Shown piece by piece: positions 51,365 to 59,735 of a DNA stretch of 64,000 bases. Every line of letters starts with the position of its first letter. Positions within the stretch are counted from its first letter, which is position 1. Location: NCBI RefSeq assembly GCF_963669205.1, contig NZ_OY769915.1, positions 3,508,001 to 3,572,000 on the forward strand. The letters are read 5' to 3'. The stretch comes from an uncultured Roseibium sp. Its GTDB lineage: Bacteria > Pseudomonadota > Alphaproteobacteria > Rhizobiales > Stappiaceae. The translations under genes and the position numbers were made by a program. Under the pieces are notes generated by a model. It was not told the origin of the DNA, did not search any database, and was given only the letters and a program-made list of their open reading frames with translations.

Positions 51365-52354
51365 ATGTCCGATTTCCGGCGCGCACCCCATAGCTTTCTG
51401 AACACCGTTTTGGCCACTCCGGCACAGGAGACCGATGACCTTCTCGCCCGCCATCTGAAGGAAGACGTGATCTTCGATGTCTCAGATCCGGTGAACCGTG
51501 TGAGCGGACGCGACAGCGTACGCGGCGCCTTCTTCGAGCCCCTGAAGGAGGCCTTGTCGCATGTGCGCCGCCGCGACGAGATTTTCATCGGCGGACCGAA
51601 CCGCCGCGAACCCGGCGGGCACTGGTGCGCTTCCTTCACGCACTATCTCGGAAATTTCGAAAAGCCGCTCTTCGGTGTCAGGCCATCGAACCATCTGGCA
51701 TTTCTGCGCTCGGGTGAATTCTACCGTATCGAGGAAGATGGACGGATCTCGGAAGCCAAGATCATTCTCGACCTGATCGACCTCATGCGCCAGGCCGGAC
51801 GCTTCCCCCTGCCCCGCATTCTCGGTACGGAGATGCTGTTCCCCGGCCCGGCCACACATGACGGTGTGATGCCGGTCGGTCAGGCAGACGGTGAGACGAC
51901 GCTCGACCTGTGCGAAGCGATGCTGGCGGACCTGAAAGCCTATGACCCGGCCAACTTCACTTCAAAGGGACAGACCGGCGAGGACGGCTATTGGCATGAC
52001 GACATGCTCTGGTACGGACCGGGCGGGATCGGTTCGAACTATCGCTGGAGCGGTTTTGAAAAGGATCACCGCGCGTCATTCCTGACGGCATTTCCAGATC
52101 GTGTCGGCGGCAATCACTATTGCCGGATCGGCGACGGCGACTACGCCGCCGTCAGCGGCTGGCCCTCCATGACCATGACCCAAATGGGCGACTATATCGG
52201 CGTTCCTGCCACCAACAAGGCGCTGACGCTCCGCGTCATGGACTTTTATCGCTGCGCAGGTGGCAAGATCATGGAGAACTGGGTCATGCTCGACTACGTG
52301 GACCTGTTCAGGCAGATGGGGCGGGATCTGATAGACGAACAGGCGCGCACCTGA
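51365..52354 (+). CDS. Two-domain NTF2/SnoaL-like ester-cyclase-family protein
   Basis: A 329-residue protein related to the one at 43478. Shared segments include MLWYGPGGIGSNYRWSGF, FPDRVGGNHYCRIGDGDYAA, VSGWPSMTMTQMGDYIG and KIMENWVMLDYVDLFRQMG; the N-terminal half is a second NTF2-like fold with an HLKEDVIFDVSDP start. It is transcribed divergently from the ABC operon, with a LacI-type palindrome just upstream. Role unknown, but co-regulation with the transporter is likely. Confidence 0.78.
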   Translation: MSDFRRAPHSFLNTVLATPAQETDDLLARHLKEDVIFDVSDPVNRVSGRDSVRGAFFEPLKEALSHVRRRDEIFIGGPNRREPGGHWCASFTHYLGNFEKPLFGVRPSNHLAFLRSGEFYRIEEDGRISEAKIILDLIDLMRQAGRFPLPRILGTEMLFPGPATHDGVMPVGQADGETTLDLCEAMLADLKAYDPANFTSKGQTGEDGYWHDDMLWYGPGGIGSNYRWSGFEKDHRASFLTAFPDRVGGNHYCRIGDGDYAAVSGWPSMTMTQMGDYIGVPATNKALTLRVMDFYRCAGGKIMENWVMLDYVDLFRQMGRDLIDEQART

Positions 52355-52395
52355 TGACGCCGGCCGCCGCTCCGTGAAGGGGATCCACTGCAGGC

Positions 52396-52920
52396 CTATT
52401 TCTTCTCGCGCCATGTTATGACGGCGGAATCTGCCGTCTCGCAGGCTGCAAGGATCAGGTCCCGGGACATGAACGGCCCGGCGGCGCGGCTCGCAGCCCC
52501 GGCTGCCACACAATCCCCGGGCCGGTTCCCGGGAGTGATGTACCCATTTGCCGGATCGAAGACGAAGACCTGCTCCGCTTTGCCATCGGCGCAGTCGCGC
52601 AACCCGAACGCGATTGCAGGATCGCCTGGTGCAATGAGTTCCATGCACTTGCCGTCAAAGGCAACCGAGCGGATCTGCCCGGACGCCGTGTCGAAGGTGA
52701 ACTGGACATCCCCTCCCCGCGGCTTGCACGAATGGGCGTGGAGATTTTCGCCAAACCCGCGTCCCTGCGTGTCGATGCACCAGCCGAGATTGTCGGCCTC
52801 GTCGAGATTGTCCGCAAGATAGATCACCGGCGCCGGTGTCTTGAGATCCGGCGTTTCGGCAAGCGTCGGCAATGAAACCGTCATCGCCGCGATGGCAAGG
52901 CATAGTCCGGTCATGCGCAT
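52396..52920 (-). CDS. Secreted protein with ricin-type beta-trefoil-like features
   Basis: A 174-residue protein with a signal peptide (MRMTGLCLAIAAMTVSLPTLA, cleavage before ETPDL). The mature part has repeated carbohydrate-binding beta-trefoil-like units: DNLGWCIDTQGRG, GKCMELIAPGDPA with GLRDC, and GDCVAAG, with paired cysteines. A ricin-B-like lectin domain is suggested but not firm. It is the last gene of the TRAP-transporter operon, 45 bases after the cupin gene. Confidence 0.65.
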   Translation of the reverse strand: MRMTGLCLAIAAMTVSLPTLAETPDLKTPAPVIYLADNLDEADNLGWCIDTQGRGFGENLHAHSCKPRGGDVQFTFDTASGQIRSVAFDGKCMELIAPGDPAIAFGLRDCADGKAEQVFVFDPANGYITPGNRPGDCVAAGAASRAAGPFMSRDLILAACETADSAVITWREKK

Positions 52921-52965
52921 GTGATGGTCCTCTCTCGATAAACAAATGGCCGCTGTCCCGGTGCG

Positions 52966-53547
52966 CTACCTCTTCGGGATACCCTTCCTGTCGTCTTCCG
53001 CTGCGGACCGCCGTGTCACGCCATCGACAAGCACGAAGGCGATCGAGCACGGCTCCGTTCCACGGTTCGACCAGGCATGATTGGTCCCGCGCTGGACGAC
53101 CACGTCGCCGGCTTTCAGGAGGACGTCCTCTTCGTCCATCAACATGTAGATCTCGCCTGTCAGAATGACCGCGTAGTCGACACTGTTTGTCCGGTGCATC
53201 CACGGATGGCGCGCATCTTCCACGATATTATCGCCCGCGCCCATTTCCGCGAATGCCGCCTTCCCGTCCAGCGTCTTCATGACTTCCGGATCTTCCGGCA
53301 TGAATTCGACCACCCGGAACACGCTGCCGTTTTCCGGCGGATGCAGAATGAACGGCCCGTCGCAGGTCTCGGCCGAACCGTCATATTCCGCAGGCGTTCC
53401 GTCTGTCAGCCAGAAATTGGTCAGCGTGACACCGGGCCTGTTTTCCCGTTGAAGCCGGTGGGTCGCTATACCGTCGCTTTCGACGATGGCAACGCCGTTG
53501 CCGTCATGGCCGGTCACGACACGTCTGAATTCTCTCGCCATTTCCAT
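52966..53547 (-). CDS. Cupin-domain protein
   Basis: A 193-residue protein with a C-terminal cupin fold. The segment HPWMHRTNSVDYAVILTGEI (residues about 113 to 132) is the first motif and GDVVVQRGTNHAWSNRGTEPC the second, so a metal site is plausible although the first motif is atypical. A start at 53541 (MAREF) is equally possible. It lies 10 bases after the TRAP permease gene and is probably an enzyme or regulator for the same substrate. Confidence 0.75.
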   Translation of the reverse strand: MEMAREFRRVVTGHDGNGVAIVESDGIATHRLQRENRPGVTLTNFWLTDGTPAEYDGSAETCDGPFILHPPENGSVFRVVEFMPEDPEVMKTLDGKAAFAEMGAGDNIVEDARHPWMHRTNSVDYAVILTGEIYMLMDEEDVLLKAGDVVVQRGTNHAWSNRGTEPCSIAFVLVDGVTRRSAAEDDRKGIPKR

Positions 53548-53557
53548 TCCGCTCGTT

Positions 53558-55450
53558 TCAGGATTTCAGGGACATTTGGGGAAGCGCCTTCTGCTGGATC
53601 AGCAGGTAGGCGAGAAGCACGATGCCGAGGACCAGGGTCGGCCAGGACTGGATCAGCAGGCAGAGCCCGGCGCAGAGCGCGACTACCCGGTTCAAGGCGG
53701 ACAGCGGCCGGATCGCGCAGCCGATGACACCGGCGGCGACCGCCGCCACGCCGGCAAAACCCGTGACGATGGCGACCAGATTTGCCGCAACACCATCCTG
53801 CATCAGCAGCCCGGGACCAAAGACAAAGGCAAACGGCAGAACGAAGCTGGTGAGCGCATAGGAAGCTGCCGTCCAGCCGACCTTGTTGACATCGGCACCG
53901 GCGATCCCGCCGGCGACATAGGACGCAAGCGCGACGGGCGGCGTGATCGTAGAAATGCAGCCGTAGTAGAAGACGAAGAAATGCGCCGTGAGCATCGGCA
54001 CGCCCAGCTTGACCAGCGCGGGAGCGACCACGGTCGCCAGGATCAGGTAGGCTGCCGTTGTCGGCAGCCCCATGCCCAGAATGATCGAGGCGATCATCGT
54101 GAACAGGAGCGCCAGGATCAGATAGCCGTTTGAGGCAACATCGATCAGCAGCGCGATCTTGGAACCTAGGCCGGTGATCCCGAGCGTGCCCGAAATGACG
54201 CCGGCGGCCGCACAGGCGGCTGAAATCGTGATCACGTTGCGCGCGCCTTCGGAAACACTGCCCGCAATCTTTCCGATCAGTTCGCCGTCAATGCGGCGGG
54301 TCCTGACTATGTACAGTAGTATCAGCACCGCCATGCCCCAGAGCGATGCCTTGAACGGTGAAAACCCGGCGAGCATCAGACCGAGCAGAACGGCAAAGGC
54401 CCCGATGAACGGTGCGCCCTCCAGGAGAACGGCGCCCAGCGGCCGGCCGTCGCTCTGATCCGTCTGCCGTGGCATGATGCCGGAGCGCACCGCCTGAAGA
54501 TGCACGACGAAGAACGCGGATCCGAAAAAGAGCAGTGCCGGAAGGATCGCGACCGCCATGACGGATGTGTAGGGCACACCGACGATTTCGGCCATGATGA
54601 AGGCGGCGGCCCCCATGACCGGCGGCATCAGCTGACCGCCCGTCGAAGCGACGGCTTCGATCGCGCCGGCCTGGTGCGGCTGATAGCCTTCCCGCTTCAT
54701 GATGGGAATGGTCACGGTCCCGGTGACGGCGACATTCCCGGCGGCGGAACCGGACACCATGCCGATCAGCGTCGAGAAAAGCACGGCGGACTTGGCGCTG
54801 GCCGCCCTGAGGCCCTTCGTCAGCCGGATGGAGATCTCGAAGAAGAAATCCCCCGCACCGAAACGCGACAGCATTGCACCGAAGATGGTGAAGACGATGA
54901 TGTAGGTCGCGGCGACGCCGATCGGAATGCCATAGACACCCTGGGTGTCGGTCGTCAGGAACAGGACCATGCGTTCAAGACCGTATCCGCGCCCGCTCAG
55001 AATACCAGGAAGGTAGGGGCTCACGAAAGGATAACAGAAAAAGACCAGCGTTATCAGGGCCAGCACCAGCCCGACACCCCGGCGGGCCGCTTCGAAAACC
55101 AGCAGAAGAATGACGATCCCCGCATAGTAGTCCCCGTCCGTCGTCAACCCTCCGCTGAAGGCGATCGCTTTCCAGCGCGACAACAGCCAGGCGCTCGCAC
55201 CGACCGCCCCAGCAATCAGGAAAAGGGAAAGGACGCGGTCCGTTTTCGTCCCTTCCAGCCGCGCGGATGCAGGCCGGAGCGCGAAAAGAAGCGAAAAGGC
55301 CATGGCGACATGTATCAGCCGCAGCGGCATGGTCGAGATCGATACCACGCCGGACACGACGCCAAGATGGAAAAGCCCAAGGCAGAGGGCCGCAGCGTAG
55401 ATCACGGCCTCTTTGCTGAAAGACATTTTTCGGAAGGTTTGGCTCGCCAC
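53558..55450 (-). CDS. TRAP transporter, fused 4TM/12TM permease (TAXI type)
   Basis: Inner-membrane secondary transporter of 630 residues with about 16 to 18 hydrophobic spans, the fused DctQ-DctM form used by TAXI receptors. Signature segments are SGSAAGNVAVTGTVTIPIMK (substrate-channel region), GGQLMPPVMGAAAFIMAEI and GMGLPTTAAYLILATVVAPAL. The start is a GTG at 55450 with GAGGG before it; an ATG at 55427 is the alternative. It lies 77 bases after the receptor gene. Confidence 0.93.
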   Translation of the reverse strand: MASQTFRKMSFSKEAVIYAAALCLGLFHLGVVSGVVSISTMPLRLIHVAMAFSLLFALRPASARLEGTKTDRVLSLFLIAGAVGASAWLLSRWKAIAFSGGLTTDGDYYAGIVILLLVFEAARRGVGLVLALITLVFFCYPFVSPYLPGILSGRGYGLERMVLFLTTDTQGVYGIPIGVAATYIIVFTIFGAMLSRFGAGDFFFEISIRLTKGLRAASAKSAVLFSTLIGMVSGSAAGNVAVTGTVTIPIMKREGYQPHQAGAIEAVASTGGQLMPPVMGAAAFIMAEIVGVPYTSVMAVAILPALLFFGSAFFVVHLQAVRSGIMPRQTDQSDGRPLGAVLLEGAPFIGAFAVLLGLMLAGFSPFKASLWGMAVLILLYIVRTRRIDGELIGKIAGSVSEGARNVITISAACAAAGVISGTLGITGLGSKIALLIDVASNGYLILALLFTMIASIILGMGLPTTAAYLILATVVAPALVKLGVPMLTAHFFVFYYGCISTITPPVALASYVAGGIAGADVNKVGWTAASYALTSFVLPFAFVFGPGLLMQDGVAANLVAIVTGFAGVAAVAAGVIGCAIRPLSALNRVVALCAGLCLLIQSWPTLVLGIVLLAYLLIQQKALPQMSLKS

Positions 55451-55527
55451 CGGGACACCCTCTTGCCGGGTTGCGATGCGAACCCGCTCAAGCGGGTCCG
55501 CCTCCGATCCGGTTCTTTACCGAAATA

Positions 55528-56457
55528 TCATTTGTTGAAATAGCGCGCCGCGCCTTCGTGCAGCGGAATGGCCAGTTTCAGGGAATTCGCCGGATCGATC
55601 TGTTTGGCATTCGCGTTCTCCGCCTGGAATTCCTCAAGATTGTCGAACACCGAGGACACGATTTTCTCCACGACATCCGCCGACAACGTGTTCGGCACGA
55701 TGAGCATGTTGTTGACGCCGATCACCGTTCCGGGTTCCGCGGTGCCGTAGACGTCGGCCGGAATCGCGACCGCCTTGAAGGCGCCGTTCTTTTCCAGGGC
55801 CTTGTCGAGTATGCCGTCCGAAAAGCTGATGAAACGCAGCTTGTTGCCAGCCGCGGCCTGCATCACGGCACCCGCCGGATAGCCGGACAGCGCAAATGCC
55901 GCGTCGACATTGCCGTCGCTCAGCTGGCTGAAACCGTCCGAATAGGACAGAAAGCTGGGTGTGATGTCATCCATGGACATGCCATGCAGCGGCAACAGGA
56001 AGTTCATGAAGCCGAGTGTACCGCCGCCTGCCGGACCGACCGCAACGCGCTTGCCCTTGATATCTTCGATGGTCTGGATATCCGAGCCTTCCAGCACGAT
56101 CATGTGCAGAACGCTCGGGTGCAGCGCTGCAACCGCACTCATCTCGATCGCACCGCTCTTGTAGGGGCCCTTCCCGTTGACGGCCAGCACGGCGAGATTG
56201 TTATTGGTGATAGCGATCTCGACCTCGCCGCTGTCGATGAGCCGCGGGTTCTGGACAGATCCGCCGGTGACGACCGGCACCATCGTGATGTCCCCGCCCG
56301 CATGTTTGTTGACGAGGTTGGAGATGCTCTGTCCCATCGGGTAAAAGGCACCGCCCAGGCTCGCCGTGCCGATGCGCAGCTCTTCCGCCTGCGCAATCGA
56401 GACCGAGAAAAGCAGTCCGCACGCGAGACCCGCTGATTTCAGAATATCAAACATCAT
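55528..56457 (-). CDS. TAXI-family TRAP transporter solute receptor
   Basis: Periplasmic receptor of 309 residues with a signal peptide ending near AQAEE. Family features are ELRIGTASLGGAFYPMGQSI at the N-terminus, GPAGGGTLGFMNFLLPLHG, and FALSGYPAGAVMQAA. Two ATGs are adjacent; the one at 56454 has better spacing from GGGAGG. It pairs with the fused permease downstream. TAXI ligands include small organic acids; this one is not identified. Confidence 0.93.
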   Translation of the reverse strand: MMFDILKSAGLACGLLFSVSIAQAEELRIGTASLGGAFYPMGQSISNLVNKHAGGDITMVPVVTGGSVQNPRLIDSGEVEIAITNNNLAVLAVNGKGPYKSGAIEMSAVAALHPSVLHMIVLEGSDIQTIEDIKGKRVAVGPAGGGTLGFMNFLLPLHGMSMDDITPSFLSYSDGFSQLSDGNVDAAFALSGYPAGAVMQAAAGNKLRFISFSDGILDKALEKNGAFKAVAIPADVYGTAEPGTVIGVNNMLIVPNTLSADVVEKIVSSVFDNLEEFQAENANAKQIDPANSLKLAIPLHEGAARYFNK

Positions 56458-56569
56458 GTCCTCCCGATTTTGTGATCAGGATAGACGATAATTTTATCTT
56501 TTCAATTTTTTTATCGATATTTTTGTGTTTGATCGATTTTCTGAAGTCCAGACTTCCTCGCCCTGCAGA

Positions 56570-56839
56570 TTACTCCACGTTGCCCATTCGCTTCGCCTGG
56601 TCGATCAGTTCCTGGCACTTCTTCTCGTTGCCGGCCTTGCGTTCCTTGTTCGCATCCTCCAGCAACGCGCGCATCCTTTCGGCATCTGTAATGTCGATCC
56701 CGGTACGCTTCGCGTGATCGATGGCGTATTCAACCTTGCTGATATCGGCGGCACAGGTTGCCATCGCATTCTGGGTCAGGCCCACCAGGAAAACAGCAGA
56801 GCAGGCAAACAGGGCCGCACGGGCGGAAAACAATCGCAT
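56570..56839 (-). CDS. Small exported helical protein of unknown function
   Basis: An 89-residue protein with a signal peptide (MRLFSARAALFACSAVFLVG, then LTQNAMA before TC). The mature 60 residues are helical and charged (RMRALLEDANKERKAGNEKK) with two cysteines. An excellent ribosome-binding site (TAGGAGGA) fixes the start at 56839; the frame is open further upstream. I do not recognise a family. It lies alone between the TRAP operon and the repeat before mscL. Confidence 0.75.
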   Translation of the reverse strand: MRLFSARAALFACSAVFLVGLTQNAMATCAADISKVEYAIDHAKRTGIDITDAERMRALLEDANKERKAGNEKKCQELIDQAKRMGNVE

Positions 56840-57043
56840 GGAAATCCTCCTAACAGTCGAGACTGCCAACCCTGACAAGCGATTGTGAAATTCTGGTGTC
56901 CTGATGTGGATCTGACGCTGGTGAGGAACACGTGCCCCGCGTTTCAGGAGCAAAGGGAATGGCGCATCCAAACAATACAACTCTGTAAAATTTTTGTAGG
57001 CTGCACACGTGCCGGGCCGGACGGGGACCCATTGCACAAATTA

Positions 57044-57307
57044 GGGTACGGACCCATAAATGAAGCCGATTTGGCGGCAGAAATGGCGAAATCTCGCTAG
57101 AAAGCGTGCGCAGAGCGGGCTATATGCCCGGTCAAGCGCGGTGACGCTGCGAGGTAAAGCCATTTTGCCGTCCTTCGGATTTGGCCGTTTTGGTCATCTG
57201 CCGCGTCGCGAAAGGCTTGAAAATGAACCACATTTCCTGCGCTTCCGCTTCTCGCAGTTGATCAAAACGATCCAAACCAAATTGACTTCATTTATGAGTC
57301 CGTACCC
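57044..57307. repeat. Structured inverted-repeat element, copy 2
   Basis: A 264-bp copy of the element at 31778, in the same orientation. The terminal arms are GGGTACGGACCCATAAATGA and its near-complement, 22 bases with one mismatch. The flanking arm sequence differs from copy 1 but stays self-complementary. The 34-base block at 57216 to 57249 is identical to copy 1, and the inner CGGGC/GCCCG hairpin is kept. The right end is 8 bases before the mscL ribosome-binding site, so the element probably lies in the mscL leader or its promoter region. Confidence 0.8.
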
Positions 57308-57324
57308 CAGGGTTGGAGGGAATA

Positions 57325-57759
57325 ATGATTAATGAATTCAAGGATTTCATCGCCAAAGGCAATGTCATGGACATGGCGGTCGGTATCATCATCGGTGCCG
57401 CTTTCACGGCAATCGTGACATCCCTGGTCGGGGATCTGATCAACCCCATCATCGGACTGGTGTCCGGCGGCGTCGATTTCACCAACAACTACGCGGTTCT
57501 CGCGGGTGAAGTGCCCGCAGGTGCGTCGCTGGAGGCAGCGCGCGAAGCCGGAGCGTCCGTGTTCGCCTACGGCGCGTTCATAATGGCCGTCATCAATTTT
57601 CTGATCATCGCCTGGGTCGTGTTCATGCTGGTCAAGTCGGTCAACCGGATCAAGGACGCGGCAACACCCGAGGAAGAACCCGCGCCGGAAGAACCAAAAG
57701 GTCCGACAACCGAGGAACTTCTTGCCGAAATCCGCGACGTCCTGAAGGCAAAAGCCTGA
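57325..57759 (+). CDS. mscL: Large-conductance mechanosensitive channel MscL
   Basis: Inner-membrane pressure-release channel of 144 residues forming pentamers. It has the N-terminal helix MINEFKDFIAKGNVMDMAVG, TM1 with IIIGAAFTAIVTSLVGDLI, a periplasmic loop with the alphaproteobacterial EVPAGASLEAAREAG insert, TM2 (GAFIMAVINFLIIAWVVFML), and the charged C-terminal bundle (TTEELLAEIRDVLKAK). The ATG at 57325 follows GGAGGG. Confidence 0.97.
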   Translation: MINEFKDFIAKGNVMDMAVGIIIGAAFTAIVTSLVGDLINPIIGLVSGGVDFTNNYAVLAGEVPAGASLEAAREAGASVFAYGAFIMAVINFLIIAWVVFMLVKSVNRIKDAATPEEEPAPEEPKGPTTEELLAEIRDVLKAKA

Positions 57760-57778
57760 TGGAGTAAGCCGTCGACGG

Positions 57779-57803
57779 CCGGCACCTTCTTCAAGGGTGC
57801 CGG
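57779..57803. terminator. Hairpin between convergent mscL and adhP
   Basis: An eight-base stem CCGGCACC/GGTGCCGG with a nine-base loop, 19 bases after the mscL stop and 22 bases from the adhP stop. No T-tract follows on either strand, so termination strength is uncertain. Confidence 0.5.
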
Positions 57804-57825
57804 TCGCAGAACTTTCCAGAACCGG

Positions 57826-58842
57826 TCAGATCGCCATGACAATCCTGCCGTCGATGGTGCCGGCTTTCATGCGGTCGAATATGCTGTTCACGTCCGAAAG
57901 CGTTTCTTCCGTGTAGTGCGAATGCACAAGGCCTTCGGCGGCAAATTGCAGCGACTCGGCAAGATCGAGGCGCGTTCCCACAATGGAACCGCGTATCGTC
58001 TTGCGGTTCAGCACCGTGTCGAAAATGGAAAGCGGGAAATCCTCGGGCGGCAATCCGACAAGGCTCATCGTGCCGCCGCGCGCCAGCATCCCGACGCCCT
58101 GCTCGAATGACTTGCCGGCCACGGCTGTCACGAGCACGCCCTCGGCGCCGCCGCCAGCCTGCACTTCCGCAACCGGGTCCGTCTCCATCGCATTGATGAC
58201 CTGATCCGCACCAAGAGACGTGGCAAGCTTCAGTTTGTCGTCGGCGATATCGACCGCGATCACGTGAAGACCCATGGCCTTGGCATATTGTACCGCCATG
58301 TGGCCGAGACCTCCGATACCGGAGATCACCACGGTCTGTCCCGGCCGCGTGTCCGTTTCCTTGAGACCCTTGTAGACCGTCACGCCCGCGCACAGAACCG
58401 GCGCGGCGGGCGCAAATTCCAGCCTGTCCGGAAGGTGCCCGACATAGTCCGGATCCGCCAGAACATAATCGGCAAAGCCGCCGTTCACGCTGTAACCGGT
58501 ATTCTGCTGATCGGTGCAGAGCGTTTCCCAACCGCCCATGCAGTGCCTGCAATGCCCGCAGGCCGAATGGAGCCAGGGTATGCCAACCCGGTCCCCCTCT
58601 TTCACGGAGGTGACCCCGGCACCGACCTCGGCGACAAACCCGACGCCCTCGTGACCGGGAATGAAGGGCGGGCTCGGCTTGACCGGCCAGTCGCCGTTCG
58701 CCGCATGCAGGTCGGTGTGGCAGACACCCGACGCCACGACTTTCACGACGATCTTGCCATCCTTGACCTCCGGTTTCTCAACCTCGCACAGATCGAGCGG
58801 AGCTCCGAATTCGCGAACAACGGCGGCATTCATCTTTGGCAT
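57826..58842 (-). CDS. adhP: Zinc-dependent alcohol dehydrogenase, AdhP-type
   Basis: Medium-chain dehydrogenase of 339 residues oxidising primary alcohols with NAD+. Catalytic zinc ligands C41 (GVCHTDLH), H64-E65 (PGHEGVG) and C151 (VLCAGVT); structural zinc cysteines C95, C98, C101 and C109. Rossmann motif GIGGLGHMAVQYAK. The segment VGLPPEDFPLSIFDTVLN and the ending RGSIVGTRLDLAESLQFAAEG resemble E. coli AdhP. The start at 58842 (MPKMNAAVV) has AAGGGA before it. Confidence 0.9.
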   Translation of the reverse strand: MPKMNAAVVREFGAPLDLCEVEKPEVKDGKIVVKVVASGVCHTDLHAANGDWPVKPSPPFIPGHEGVGFVAEVGAGVTSVKEGDRVGIPWLHSACGHCRHCMGGWETLCTDQQNTGYSVNGGFADYVLADPDYVGHLPDRLEFAPAAPVLCAGVTVYKGLKETDTRPGQTVVISGIGGLGHMAVQYAKAMGLHVIAVDIADDKLKLATSLGADQVINAMETDPVAEVQAGGGAEGVLVTAVAGKSFEQGVGMLARGGTMSLVGLPPEDFPLSIFDTVLNRKTIRGSIVGTRLDLAESLQFAAEGLVHSHYTEETLSDVNSIFDRMKAGTIDGRIVMAI

Positions 58843-58953
58843 GGCCGATCCCTTCATCTTCAGACCTAACACCGGGTCTTGATCCCACGGGAAACGGGCC
58901 GGCGTCATTGATCGAGAGCAATCTATCCGTGAAACGCTATCAGGATACGCGCA

Positions 58954-59033
58954 TCACATCATGCGGTGATGAAGATCCATCATGATACACAGGCTGCCGC
59001 CGACCATGATGCAGGTCAGAATGGCGGCAAAAC
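58954..59033 (-). pseudogene. cyoD 3'-end fragment (left direct repeat of the island)
   Basis: An 80-base segment that matches the cyoD 3' end at 60466 to 60545 at 77 of 80 positions by eye, in the same orientation. It carries the stop codon and about 26 final codons of cyoD but no start, and is not a functional gene. Together with the intact cyoD end, it bounds the AT-rich segment, like a duplicated attachment site. Confidence 0.85.
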
Positions 59034-59072
59034 GCCCCCCCAGATATCTGCCAAAACACAATTTACAAAGTA

Positions 59073-59717
59073 TTATTCGTTTTTCAGTCGACAATAGATA
59101 AATATTGATAGAACCCCAAGAAATAACAAAATTCCAAAATTGAATAATATTGGCAAAGAAATATAAAATCCAAAAAAATGAACCGAGTACCTCTTTGTTG
59201 TTGCATCGAAGCTCTCATCTACGACTTTCGCCAAGTATCGAGCGAATGATGGAACGAGCTTCCGTTCGCAGTCTTCTAGCGTTTCACTCAATTTTGACAG
59301 TGCAGCGTTCCCCGCGACAACCTTCTCCAAATCGAATTCAGTACCCAAAATATCTTTCGAGCAGAATTTTAACGCATCACTGAATGTTTGATCCGAAACC
59401 CCATGATCTCCAGAAAATGCCGAGTTGACACTTTTCGAGACAATTCTCAGCTTTGCTATAGATGTTTGAAGTTTTTCGTCATTTATAACGTTCCGGGCGT
59501 TAAGCTCAAGGCTAACAATAGCGTCATCGAGAGCGCTTTTAAGTGCTTGAAAGTTTGCTTTTGCATCCAAAACTTGCACGTCAGCATTCTTTTGTGCATT
59601 TGCAATCTTCTGACTCGACAACTCATACAGACCAAACGCAAGCGTCGAGATACACGTCGCAATTAACCCAAGCAAAATCTTGTCGGCTAACTTTTCGCGA
59701 AACCAAGCTTTGTCCAT
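59073..59717 (-). CDS. Membrane protein of unknown function with two terminal TM segments
   Basis: A 214-residue protein with an N-terminal membrane span (ILLGLIATCISTLAFGLYEL), a long polar, helical middle (residues about 35 to 180, coiled-coil-like around DVQVLDAKANFQALKSALDD) and a C-terminal span (FYISLPILFNFGILLFLGVL). GGAGGGG before the ATG supports translation. It follows the secreted-protein gene by 18 bases, so the two are an operon. Codon use is AT-rich and foreign to the window. No family recognised. Confidence 0.75.
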   Translation of the reverse strand: MDKAWFREKLADKILLGLIATCISTLAFGLYELSSQKIANAQKNADVQVLDAKANFQALKSALDDAIVSLELNARNVINDEKLQTSIAKLRIVSKSVNSAFSGDHGVSDQTFSDALKFCSKDILGTEFDLEKVVAGNAALSKLSETLEDCERKLVPSFARYLAKVVDESFDATTKRYSVHFFGFYISLPILFNFGILLFLGVLSIFIYCRLKNE

Positions 59718-59735
59718 TCACCCCTCCAAACAGAT

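Noticed and set aside
31797..57332. Related open frames inside both repeat copies (sharing RRERLENEPHFLRFR) as a repeat-encoded protein
   Set aside because: The equal inner length of the copies keeps any shared frame open. Differences fall at all codon positions and follow hairpin pairing rather than synonymous sites, and no ribosome-binding site is present.
58954..59033. A second functional cyoD
   Set aside because: Only the final 26 codons are present, with no start or membrane segments upstream; it is a repeat fragment.
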